From an uncultured Kiloniellales bacterium (GTDB taxonomy: Bacteria > Pseudomonadota > Alphaproteobacteria > Kiloniellales > JAKSDN01): a DNA stretch of 5,433 nucleotides. The notes under the pieces are model-generated. The model made no database searches and was not told the origin of the DNA. It was given only the letters and a program-made list of their open reading frames with translations. The translations under genes were made by a program, and so were the position numbers. Shown in pieces: positions 1 to 5,433 of this stretch. The DNA lies in the NCBI GenBank assembly GCA_947259625.1, contig CAMYMY010000429.1, forward strand, positions 1 through 5,433, in the 5' to 3' direction. The stretch's first letter is position 1, and every line of letters begins with the position of its first letter.

Positions 1-1
1 C

Positions 2-667
<666 letters not shown>

Positions 668-678
668 GGCATGCTTGT

Positions 679-685
679 AGGAAAG
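679..685 (+). promoter_or_regulatory. Ribosome binding site of the sufB-sufC interposed gene
   Basis: AGGAAAG lies 7 nt before the ATG at 693 and supports that start. A second purine run, GGAG at 687-690, is only 2 nt from the ATG and is too close to be the main site. Confidence 0.55.
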
Positions 686-692
686 CGGAGCG

Positions 693-1091
693 ATGACGGC
701 CGAAGAGACGATCACGCTGTACCGGCCGACCGGGACGAACGAGTTGGCGCTGATCCGCGAGTCCGGCTTCACGGCCTTTCCGCCGCGCCTGCCCGAACAG
801 CCGGTCTTCTACCCGGTGACCAACGAGGCCTACGCGGCGCAGATCGCCCGCGACTGGAACACGAGATACGGCTCGCGCGTCGGTTACGTGACGCGTTTCG
901 AAGTGAAGGCCGATTACCTGGCCAAGTTCGACAAGCGGGTGGTCGGCGGCAGAGTGCATGAGGAGTACTGGATTCCGGCAGAGGACCTCGAAGAGTTCAA
1001 CCGCCAGATTGTCGGGAAGATCGAGGTGATAGGAAGATTCGAGGCCGAAGGCCGAGGTGAAACGAGGGGCGAGGAAGTAACGAATGCTTGA
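693..1091 (+). CDS. Small protein of the 'ADP-ribosylation/crystallin J1'-annotated type, inside the suf operon
   Basis: This 132-residue soluble protein has no signal peptide or membrane segment. Its pattern is TLYRP near residue 9, ESGFTAFPPRLPEQPVFYPV at about 23-42, QIARDWN at about 50-56, GYVTRFEV at about 64-71 and EYWIPAEDLEEFN at about 91-103, followed by a charged Glu/Gly/Arg tail. I recall this pattern from short bacterial proteins annotated 'ADP-ribosylation/crystallin J1'; that name is an automatic label and no function is established to my knowledge. The start at 693 has a Shine-Dalgarno sequence and keeps the conserved TLYRP segment near the N-terminus. The end overlaps sufC by 8 nt, so it is co-transcribed and probably translationally coupled with sufC. 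It has no cysteines, so it is unlikely to ligate a cluster or carry persulfide through thiols. A role in Fe-S assembly is only suggested by position. Confidence 0.85.
   Translation: MTAEETITLYRPTGTNELALIRESGFTAFPPRLPEQPVFYPVTNEAYAAQIARDWNTRYGSRVGYVTRFEVKADYLAKFDKRVVGGRVHEEYWIPAEDLEEFNRQIVGKIEVIGRFEAEGRGETRGEEVTNA
1071..1077 (+). promoter_or_regulatory. Ribosome binding site of sufC
   Basis: GAGGAAG lies 6 nt before the ATG at 1084, inside the end of the preceding coding region. It fixes the sufC start and implies that ribosomes finishing the upstream gene pass over it. Confidence 0.7.
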
Positions 1092-1833
1092 GATAAAGAA
1101 CCTGCATGTGACGGTCGAGGACAAGGAGATCCTCAAGGGCATCGACCTGACGATCATGCCCGGCGAGATCCATGCCGTCATGGGCCCGAACGGCTCGGGC
1201 AAGTCGACCCTGGCCTATATCATGACCGGGCGCGAAGGCTACGAGGTGACCGAGGGCGAGGTCCTCTACCAGGGCCGCGACCTGCTCGCCATGGCGCCGG
1301 AGGAGCGCGCCGCCGAGGGCGTCTTCCTGGCCTTCCAGTATCCGGTCGAGATCCCCGGCGTGCCCAACACGACCTTCCTGAAGGAGGCGGTCAACGCCCA
1401 GCGCCGGCACCGCGGCGAGGACGAGCTGGACGCCATGCAGTTCCTCAAGGTGGTGCGCCAAAAGGTCAAGGAGCTGGGCATCGCCGACGAGATGCTGAAG
1501 CGCGCCGTCAACGTCGGCTTCTCAGGCGGCGAGAAGAAGCGCAACGAGATGCTGCAGATGGCGCTGCTCGAACCGCGTCTTGCGGTGCTCGACGAGACCG
1601 ACAGCGGCCTCGACATCGACGCGCTCAAGGCCGTGGCCGACGGCGTCAACGCCCTGCGCGCGCCCGACCGCTCGATGCTGGTCATCACGCACTACCAGCG
1701 TCTGCTCGACTACATCGTACCGGACAAGGTGCACGTGCTGGCCGGGGGCCGCATCGTCCGCTCCGGCGGCAAGGACCTGGCCCGGGAGCTCGAGCGCACG
1801 GGCTACGCCGAGTTCGCCACGGTGGCGGCATGA
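1084..1833 (+). CDS. sufC: SufC, ABC-type ATPase of the SufBCD complex
   Basis: SufC is a soluble ABC ATPase that binds SufB and SufD and hydrolyses ATP to drive conformational change during cluster assembly; it is not a transporter. Its 249 residues match the usual length (about 248). Visible motifs, in order, are Walker A GPNGSGKS (34-41, Lys40), Q-loop glutamine in AFQYP (Gln85), the SufC-type signature FSGGEKKRNE (146-155), Walker B LAVLDE (166-171, catalytic Glu171), D-loop SGLD (174-177) and switch His203 in ITHYQR. The region around SDSGLD-type motifs here reads DETDSGLDID, typical of SufC. The start has a good Shine-Dalgarno sequence. The gene overlaps the upstream gene by 8 nt and sufD by 4 nt (ATGA), both typical of coupled translation and fixed stoichiometry. 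All motifs appear intact. Confidence 0.98.
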   Translation: MLEIKNLHVTVEDKEILKGIDLTIMPGEIHAVMGPNGSGKSTLAYIMTGREGYEVTEGEVLYQGRDLLAMAPEERAAEGVFLAFQYPVEIPGVPNTTFLKEAVNAQRRHRGEDELDAMQFLKVVRQKVKELGIADEMLKRAVNVGFSGGEKKRNEMLQMALLEPRLAVLDETDSGLDIDALKAVADGVNALRAPDRSMLVITHYQRLLDYIVPDKVHVLAGGRIVRSGGKDLARELERTGYAEFATVAA

Positions 1834-3164
1834 CGACGGCCGGCGCACAGCCCTTCGTCGAGCAATACGGCGCCCTCAAGGGCGCTCTGCCAGGCGTCGG
1901 CCTGCCCTGGCTCGCCGAGCTGCGCGAGGCGGGCCTGGCTCGTTTCGCCTCGCTCGGCCTGCCGACCCCGCGCGACGAGTCATGGAAATACACCAACCTG
2001 CGCCCGCTGGAGAAGGTCGCCTTCGGCACGCCCAACGGCGAAGCGGTCAGCATCGACCGCCTGCCGTCGCTGCTGCCCGCGGGCGCCAGCGAGAACCGCC
2101 TGGTCTTCGTGAACGGGCACTACCGCGCCGACCTCTCGACCCTGAAGAGCCTGCGCGAGGGGGTGGAGATCGGGAGCCTGGCCGCCAGCCTGGAGCGCTC
2201 CCCGGAGACGGTCGCCGAGTACCTCGGACAGATCGCGCCGGCCGGGGGAGCAGCCGGGGAGCAGCCCGGGGAGCAGCCGCTCCTGGCCCTCAACACGGCG
2301 CTTTCGGGCGACGGCCTGATGCTGCGGCTCGGGCGCGGCGCAAAGGTCAAGACCCCCATCGAGGTGATCTTCATCGGCGCCGCGACGGAGCAGGCGCTCG
2401 CCTATCACCCGCGCAACCTGATCGTGTTGGAGCCCGAGAGCCAGGCCGTTGTGATCGAGCATCACGTGAGCCTCGGCGGCGGCGCCACCTTCGCCAACTC
2501 GGCCACCGAGATCGAACTGGGCGACGGCGCCCTGCTGCACCACTACAAGATGCAGGCCGAGGGCCCCGAGACCTTCCATGTCAGCACGGTGCATGCCCGG
2601 GTCGGCCGCGACGCGCACTACGACAGCTTCGGCATGTCGCTGGGCAGCCGGCTGTCGCGCAACGAGGTCTCGGTCCGGCTGAACGGCCAGGGGGCGAACT
2701 GCCACCTGAACGGCGCCTACATGGTGCGCGGCAAGCAGCATTGCGACACCACCACGCTGGTCGAGCACTTGGTGCCGCGGACCTCCTGCCGCGAGGTCTT
2801 CAAGGGCGTGCTCGACGACGAAGCGCGCGCCGTGTTCCAGGGCCGCATCGTGGTCCACCCGGACGCGCAGCAGTCCGACGGCCATCAGCTCTCCAAGGCC
2901 ATGCTGCTCTCCGAACGGGCCGAGATCGACATCAAGCCGGAGCTCGAGATCTATGCCGACGACGTCAAGTGCAGCCACGGCGCCACGGCGGGCGACCTGG
3001 ACCACGACGCCCTCTTCTACCTGCGCTCTCGCGGGCTGCCGGAACGTCCCGCCCGCAGGCTGCTGATCGAGGCCTTCCTGACCGAGAGCATCGAGGCGAT
3101 CGCGGCCGAGGATCTCTGCCCGGCCTTCCTGGCAAGCATCGCCGACTGGCTCAAGACGGATTGA
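1830..3164 (+). CDS. sufD: SufD, Fe-S cluster assembly scaffold subunit
   Basis: SufD is the SufB paralogue that completes the SufBC2D complex and is linked to iron entry and cluster formation at the SufB-SufD interface. It has 444 residues against 423 in E. coli. The N-terminal DESWKYTNLRPL (about 49-60) is the family signature, followed by the beta-helix core (about 150-380) with SRNEVSVRLNG and QQSDGHQLSKAMLLSERAEI. His383 in DVKCSHGAT corresponds to E. coli SufD His360, the functional residue at the SufB interface, by counting back through the conserved end. The C-terminal LFYLRSRGLPE segment is the SufC-binding region. It starts by ATGA overlap with sufC and ends 13 nt before sufS. Part of the extra length comes from a 12-bp tandem repeat encoding GEQP units at residues 138-150, within a Gly/Ala/Pro-rich loop. 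Confidence 0.97.
   Translation: MTTAGAQPFVEQYGALKGALPGVGLPWLAELREAGLARFASLGLPTPRDESWKYTNLRPLEKVAFGTPNGEAVSIDRLPSLLPAGASENRLVFVNGHYRADLSTLKSLREGVEIGSLAASLERSPETVAEYLGQIAPAGGAAGEQPGEQPLLALNTALSGDGLMLRLGRGAKVKTPIEVIFIGAATEQALAYHPRNLIVLEPESQAVVIEHHVSLGGGATFANSATEIELGDGALLHHYKMQAEGPETFHVSTVHARVGRDAHYDSFGMSLGSRLSRNEVSVRLNGQGANCHLNGAYMVRGKQHCDTTTLVEHLVPRTSCREVFKGVLDDEARAVFQGRIVVHPDAQQSDGHQLSKAMLLSERAEIDIKPELEIYADDVKCSHGATAGDLDHDALFYLRSRGLPERPARRLLIEAFLTESIEAIAAEDLCPAFLASIADWLKTD
2242..2277 (+). repeat. Three-copy 12-bp tandem repeat within sufD
   Basis: The unit CCGGGGAGCAGC occurs about three times at period 12 (2242-2253, 2254-2265, 2266-2277); the first copy carries one extra G in place of the trailing C phase. 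The period equals four codons, so copies add GEQP-like units without shifting the frame. The site encodes a Gly/Ala/Glu/Pro-rich loop of SufD ahead of the beta-helix core. Confidence 0.8.
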
Positions 3165-3172
3165 GGGGGGAG
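3164..3172 (+). promoter_or_regulatory. Ribosome binding site of sufS
   Basis: AGGGGGGAG overlaps the last base of the sufD stop codon and lies 5 nt before the ATG at 3178. It favours this start over the in-frame ATG at 3199, and therefore supports the N-terminal extension of this SufS. Confidence 0.75.
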
Positions 3173-3177
3173 TTGTC

Positions 3178-4251
3178 ATGAGCGAAGTGAGCGAGGCCAT
3201 GGATGCCCGGCCGGGCGACCGCCCGGGCGCGCCCTTCGACGTGGAAAGGGTGCGCGCCGACTTCCCGATCCTGAATGAGACGGTCCAGGGCGCTCGCGAC
3301 AAGGTGCGCGATTTCCTCAATGCGCGCGACCGCAAAGAGATCATCTTCACCAGCAACGTCACCGAGGCGATCAACCTGGTGGCCAAGAGCTGGGGCCGTG
3401 CGTTCCTCGAGGAGGGCGACGAGGTCATCATCTCGGAGATGGAGCACCACTCCAACATCGTGCCCTGGCAGATGCTGCGCGACGAGAAGGGACTGACCCT
3501 CAAGATCGCGTCGGTCAGCGACGACGGCGTCTTCCTGCTCGACGACTTCAAGCAGCTGCTGACCGAGCGCACCAAGCTCGTGGCGATCACGCACGTTTCC
3601 AACGTGCTCGGCACCATCACCCCGGCCGAGGAGATCGTCCGTCTGGCCCACGACGCCGGAGCGAAGGTGCTGTTCGACGGCGCGCAGGCCGTCGTGCACA
3701 TGCCGGTCGACGTGCAGGCGCTCGACTGCGACTTCTACGGCTTCACCGGACACAAGCTCTATGGGCCGTCGGGCATCGGCGTGCTCTACGGCAAGGCGGA
3801 GCTGCTCGACGCGATGCCGCCATTCCTCGGCGGCGGCGACATGATTCGCTCGGTGACCTTCGAGAAGACCACCTATGCGCCGCTGCCGGCCAAGTTCGAG
3901 GCGGGCACGCCGCCGATCGTCCAGGCGATCGGGCTGGGCGCCGCGATCGACTACGTCTCGGCGCTCGGCCTCGCGAATATTGCCGCGCACGAGCGGGACC
4001 TGCTGACCTACGCGACCCAACGCCTCGCCTCGGTCGAGGGCCTGCGGCTGATCGGCACGGCGCCCGACAAGGCGTCGGTCGCGTCCTTCACCATGGAGAG
4101 CGCCCATCCGCACGACATCAGTACGGTGATCGACCGCGCGGGCGTGGCCATACGCGCCGGCCACCACTGCGCCGAGCCCCTGATGGCACGGCTCGGGCTG
4201 GTGGACGTGCTGGTCGACGCCCTCGAAACGGTACGGGAGATCTTCGGCTGA
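3178..4251 (+). CDS. sufS: SufS-type cysteine desulfurase with two internal in-frame deletions
   Basis: SufS is a PLP-dependent group II cysteine desulfurase that takes sulfur from L-cysteine as an enzyme persulfide. This one has 357 residues against about 406. Aligned by eye with remembered E. coli SufS, the core is collinear: H90 (PLP-stacking His123), N142 (Asn175), D167 and Q170 in FDGAQ (Asp200, Gln203), K193 in GHKLYGP (PLP Lys226), R326 (Arg359) and C331 in RAGHHC (persulfide Cys364). Two blocks are missing. About 50 residues are lost at Q37-A39, covering the YLDNAAT-like and VHRG segments. About 16 are lost at L341-V342, covering the RAS..YNT segment with the substrate-carboxylate arginine (Arg379). 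A 17-residue N-terminal extension brings the arithmetic to exactly 357. The frame is open throughout, so this is called a CDS, but normal desulfurase activity is doubtful. It overlaps sufU by 1 nt. Alternatives are a decaying gene or an assembly collapse. Confidence 0.93.
   Translation: MSEVSEAMDARPGDRPGAPFDVERVRADFPILNETVQGARDKVRDFLNARDRKEIIFTSNVTEAINLVAKSWGRAFLEEGDEVIISEMEHHSNIVPWQMLRDEKGLTLKIASVSDDGVFLLDDFKQLLTERTKLVAITHVSNVLGTITPAEEIVRLAHDAGAKVLFDGAQAVVHMPVDVQALDCDFYGFTGHKLYGPSGIGVLYGKAELLDAMPPFLGGGDMIRSVTFEKTTYAPLPAKFEAGTPPIVQAIGLGAAIDYVSALGLANIAAHERDLLTYATQRLASVEGLRLIGTAPDKASVASFTMESAHPHDISTVIDRAGVAIRAGHHCAEPLMARLGLVDVLVDALETVREIFG
3205..3228 (+). repeat. GC-rich palindrome and hairpin at the start of sufS
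   Basis: GCCCGGCCGGGC (3205-3216) is a perfect palindrome and GCCCGGGC (3221-3228) another. Together they allow a perfect 6-bp stem, CCGGGC (3211-3216) with GCCCGG (3221-3226), closed by a GACC loop. It lies in the non-conserved N-terminal extension of SufS (residues 10-17). No T-run follows, so it is not an intrinsic terminator; an effect on translation is possible but unproven. Confidence 0.5.
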
Positions 4252-4721
4252 TGTTCGACGAGCTGCGCGAGCTCTACCATGAGGTCATTCTGGACCACGG
4301 CCGGAACCCGCGCAATTTCCGCCATCCGGACAGCGCGACCTGCGCGGCCCACGGCAACAACCCGATGTGCGGCGACACCCTGACGGTCTATCTTTCGCTG
4401 GACGACGAGGGGGTCATCCGGGATGCGGCCTTCGAAGGAAAAGGCTGCGCGATTTCAGTGGCTTCCGCGTCGATGATGACGGAGATTCTCAAGGGCCGGA
4501 CCGCCGCGGAGGCCAAGCGCCTGTTCGACAGCTTCCACGGCATGTGCACCGAGGACGACTTCGACATGGCGGCGGCCGAGGAGGCGGACCCCGATGCGCT
4601 GGAGCGCCTCGGCGTGCTGGCGGGCGTGCGCGAGTTCCCGGTCCGCGTCAAGTGCGCGACCCTGGCCTGGCATACCATGAGCGCGGCCATGGCCGGCGAG
4701 ACCGAAGTCACGACGGAGTAG
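4251..4721 (+). CDS. sufU: SufU, IscU-like sulfur acceptor/scaffold protein of the SUF system
   Basis: SufU proteins belong to the IscU-like fold. In Firmicutes SufU is a zinc protein that takes persulfide sulfur from SufS. The 156 residues carry the expected ligands: Cys40 and Asp42 in NNPMCGD, Cys66 in GKGCAIS and Cys135 in VKCATLAW, matching Cys41, Asp43, Cys66 and Cys128 of the B. subtilis protein. The long segment between Cys66 and Cys135 (Lys81 to about 120) is the SufU-type insertion absent from true IscU, and the IscU LPPVK motif is missing, so SufU is the better name. Two further cysteines (Cys31, Cys99) are not part of the zinc site. The start overlaps the sufS stop (TGATG), a coupled restart, with GGGAG at 4235-4239 some distance upstream. 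Adjacency to sufS and no sufE in view suggest it is the partner of this SufS. Confidence 0.93.
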   Translation: MFDELRELYHEVILDHGRNPRNFRHPDSATCAAHGNNPMCGDTLTVYLSLDDEGVIRDAAFEGKGCAISVASASMMTEILKGRTAAEAKRLFDSFHGMCTEDDFDMAAAEEADPDALERLGVLAGVREFPVRVKCATLAWHTMSAAMAGETEVTTE

Positions 4722-4727
4722 CGGACC

Positions 4728-5135
4728 ATGGCCGACCTCGACCGCCCCTCCCTGAACGACTTCATGCCCGGCCCCGCCTCCGGCGAGGACTTCATGGCCA
4801 CGGCCGGGGAACCCCTCGCGCCCGGCGCCACCGTCGCCTCGGAATCCGCGGTCATCGACGCCCTGCACACGGTCTACGACCCGGAGATCCCGGTCGACAT
4901 CTACGAGCTCGGCTTGATCTACGAGCTGGAGATCAAGGAGGACGGCGATGCCGCCGTCGTCATGTCGCTGACCGCGCCGGGTTGTCCGGTGGCCGGCGAG
5001 ATGCCCGGCCAAGTGGCCGAGGCCGTCGCCCGGGTCGAAGGAATCGGCCGGGTCGAGGTCCGCCTCACCTGGGACCCGGCCTGGACGCCGGAGCGCATGT
5101 CGGAAGACGCCAGGCTCGCATTGGGCATGTTCTGA
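4728..5135 (+). CDS. sufT: SufT, MIP18/DUF59-family Fe-S maturation factor
   Basis: SufT is an auxiliary protein needed for efficient Fe-S protein maturation in several bacteria; it belongs to the MIP18 (DUF59) family and has no known catalytic reaction. The 135 residues split into a variable Pro/Gly/Ala-rich N-terminal tail (about 1-38) and the conserved domain (about 40-118). The domain shows YDPEIPVDIYELGLIY (50-65) and LTAPGCPVAGEMP (81-93), where Cys86 is the conserved reactive cysteine. The typical SufT ending, TWDPAWTPERMSEDARLALG, is also present and distinguishes it from DUF59 domains of Mrp/ApbC or PaaD. The start at 4728 has GGAG at 4715-4718 over the end of sufU, 9 nt upstream; an in-frame ATG at 4794 would still keep the whole domain. 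It follows sufU after 6 nt and precedes sufA by 31 nt. Confidence 0.93.
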   Translation: MADLDRPSLNDFMPGPASGEDFMATAGEPLAPGATVASESAVIDALHTVYDPEIPVDIYELGLIYELEIKEDGDAAVVMSLTAPGCPVAGEMPGQVAEAVARVEGIGRVEVRLTWDPAWTPERMSEDARLALGMF

Positions 5136-5166
5136 CACTATATTTGCTTAACCGGATGGGAGTAGA
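5136..5166 (+). promoter_or_regulatory. AT-rich spacer before sufA with ribosome binding site
   Basis: This is the longest spacer in the window and clearly AT-richer than its surroundings (CACTATATTTGCTTAACC). TATATT at 5139-5144 resembles a -10 element, but no convincing -35 sits 16-18 nt upstream, so a promoter is weakly supported. The ribosome binding site GGGAG (5158-5162), 4 nt before the ATG at 5167, is clearer and selects that start among three closely spaced in-frame ATGs (5167, 5176, 5188). Confidence 0.4.
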
Positions 5167-5433
5167 ATGAGCGCCATGGTTGCCCCGATGATCAGCCTGA
5201 CCGACGCCGCCGCCGAGCGGGTGAAACGCCTGATCGCCAAGGCCGAAGGCGACAAGCCGGTGCTGGGCCTGCGCGTGGGCGTCAAGACGCGCGGCTGCTC
5301 GGGCCTCAGCTACTTCGTCGAGTACGCCGAGGACCAGAAGAAGTTCGAGGACGTGGTCGAGGACAAGGGGGTCAAGATCTTCATCGACCCGACCGCCACC
5401 ATGTTCCTGATCGGCAGCGAGATGGACTACGTC
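5167..5433 (+). CDS. sufA: SufA/IscA-family A-type Fe-S carrier (N-terminal part; 3' end outside window)
   Basis: A-type carriers receive a cluster from the scaffold complex and deliver it to target proteins. The frame is open from the ATG at 5167 to the window edge, giving 89 residues of a protein usually about 110-125 long. The pattern is SLTDAAAERVKRLIAK (about 10-25), the strand LGLRVGVKTRGCSGLSY (33-49) with Cys44, the first of three conserved cysteines, and then KIFIDPTATMFLIGSEMDYV (70-89). The C-terminal Cys-Gly-Cys motif lies beyond the edge. Position at the end of a suf operon favours SufA over IscA or ErpA, but the three are hard to separate on a fragment. Downstream in-frame ATGs at 5176 and 5188 are possible alternative starts. 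Confidence 0.93.
   Translation, partial: MSAMVAPMISLTDAAAERVKRLIAKAEGDKPVLGLRVGVKTRGCSGLSYFVEYAEDQKKFEDVVEDKGVKIFIDPTATMFLIGSEMDYV

Noticed and set aside
1580..3181. 533-codon open frame on the + strand in another frame across sufC and sufD
   Set aside because: The translation is Arg/Pro/Ala-rich, matches no family and conflicts with the conserved motifs of SufC and SufD in their own frames.
3211..3226. Intrinsic terminator at the start of sufS
   Set aside because: The stem is perfect but there is no following T-run, and it lies inside a coding region of a continuous operon.
1980..3701. 573-codon open frame on the - strand opposite sufD and sufS
   Set aside because: It is antisense to two well-supported genes, spans their boundary and shows low-complexity Arg/Ala/Val-rich protein with no recognisable domain. 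Long antisense frames are expected in high-GC DNA.
3151..4167. 338-codon open frame on the - strand opposite sufS
   Set aside because: It is a codon-bias shadow of sufS; there is no motif in the protein and no independent Shine-Dalgarno noted.
3178..4251. Calling sufS a pseudogene outright
   Set aside because: There is no stop codon or frameshift, both losses are multiples of three, the start, Shine-Dalgarno and sufU overlap are normal, and key PLP and cysteine residues remain. It is kept as a CDS with doubt recorded.
5116..5144. Firm promoter call with TATATT as -10
   Set aside because: The hexamer at the right distance upstream (TCGCAT) is a poor -35, and TTGGGC at 5121 is only 12 nt away. 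It is left as a weak possibility.
4367..5170. 267-codon open frame on the + strand across sufU and sufT
   Set aside because: It runs through two recognised genes in another frame, and the product is a Gly/Arg-rich low-complexity chain.

Overview
The window is one stretch of a SUF iron-sulfur cluster assembly operon. All genes are on the + strand and packed almost without gaps. High GC content (about two thirds by eye), strong G/C third-position bias, the gene order sufB-x-sufC-sufD-sufS-sufU-sufT-sufA and the style of the SufS, SufU and SufT proteins suggest an alphaproteobacterium. I cannot name a genus. Both window edges cut genes: the 5' edge cuts sufB and the 3' edge cuts sufA.

Layout: the last 221 codons of sufB (2-667); a 132-residue accessory protein lying between sufB and sufC (693-1091); sufC ATPase (1084-1833); sufD scaffold (1830-3164); sufS cysteine desulfurase (3178-4251); sufU sulfur-relay or scaffold protein (4251-4721); sufT, MIP18/DUF59 family (4728-5135); and the first 89 codons of an A-type carrier, sufA (5167 to the edge). 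Overlaps (8 nt x/sufC, 4 nt sufC/sufD, 1 nt sufS/sufU) and short spacers (at most 31 nt) indicate one transcript with translational coupling. No gene-free stretch exceeds about 31 nt. I see no RNA genes, mobile elements, CRISPR or terminators.

How the genes work together: SufS takes sulfur from cysteine as a persulfide, SufU accepts it, and the SufB-SufC-SufD complex builds a cluster powered by SufC ATP hydrolysis. SufA carries the cluster to client proteins and SufT helps maturation. The catalytic residues of SufB, SufC, SufD and SufU that I can place are intact.

The striking exception is SufS. Compared residue by residue with remembered E. coli SufS, it matches through the whole core but lacks two in-frame blocks: about 50 residues near the N-terminus and about 16 near the C-terminus. 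The PLP lysine and persulfide cysteine remain. The blocks that normally supply the VHRG segment and the substrate-anchoring arginine are gone. This is either a real remodelled enzyme, a decaying gene, or an assembly artefact, and it is the best lead here. Secondary leads are the accessory gene inside the suf operon, a 12-bp tandem repeat in sufD, a GC hairpin early in sufS, and an AT-rich spacer before sufA.
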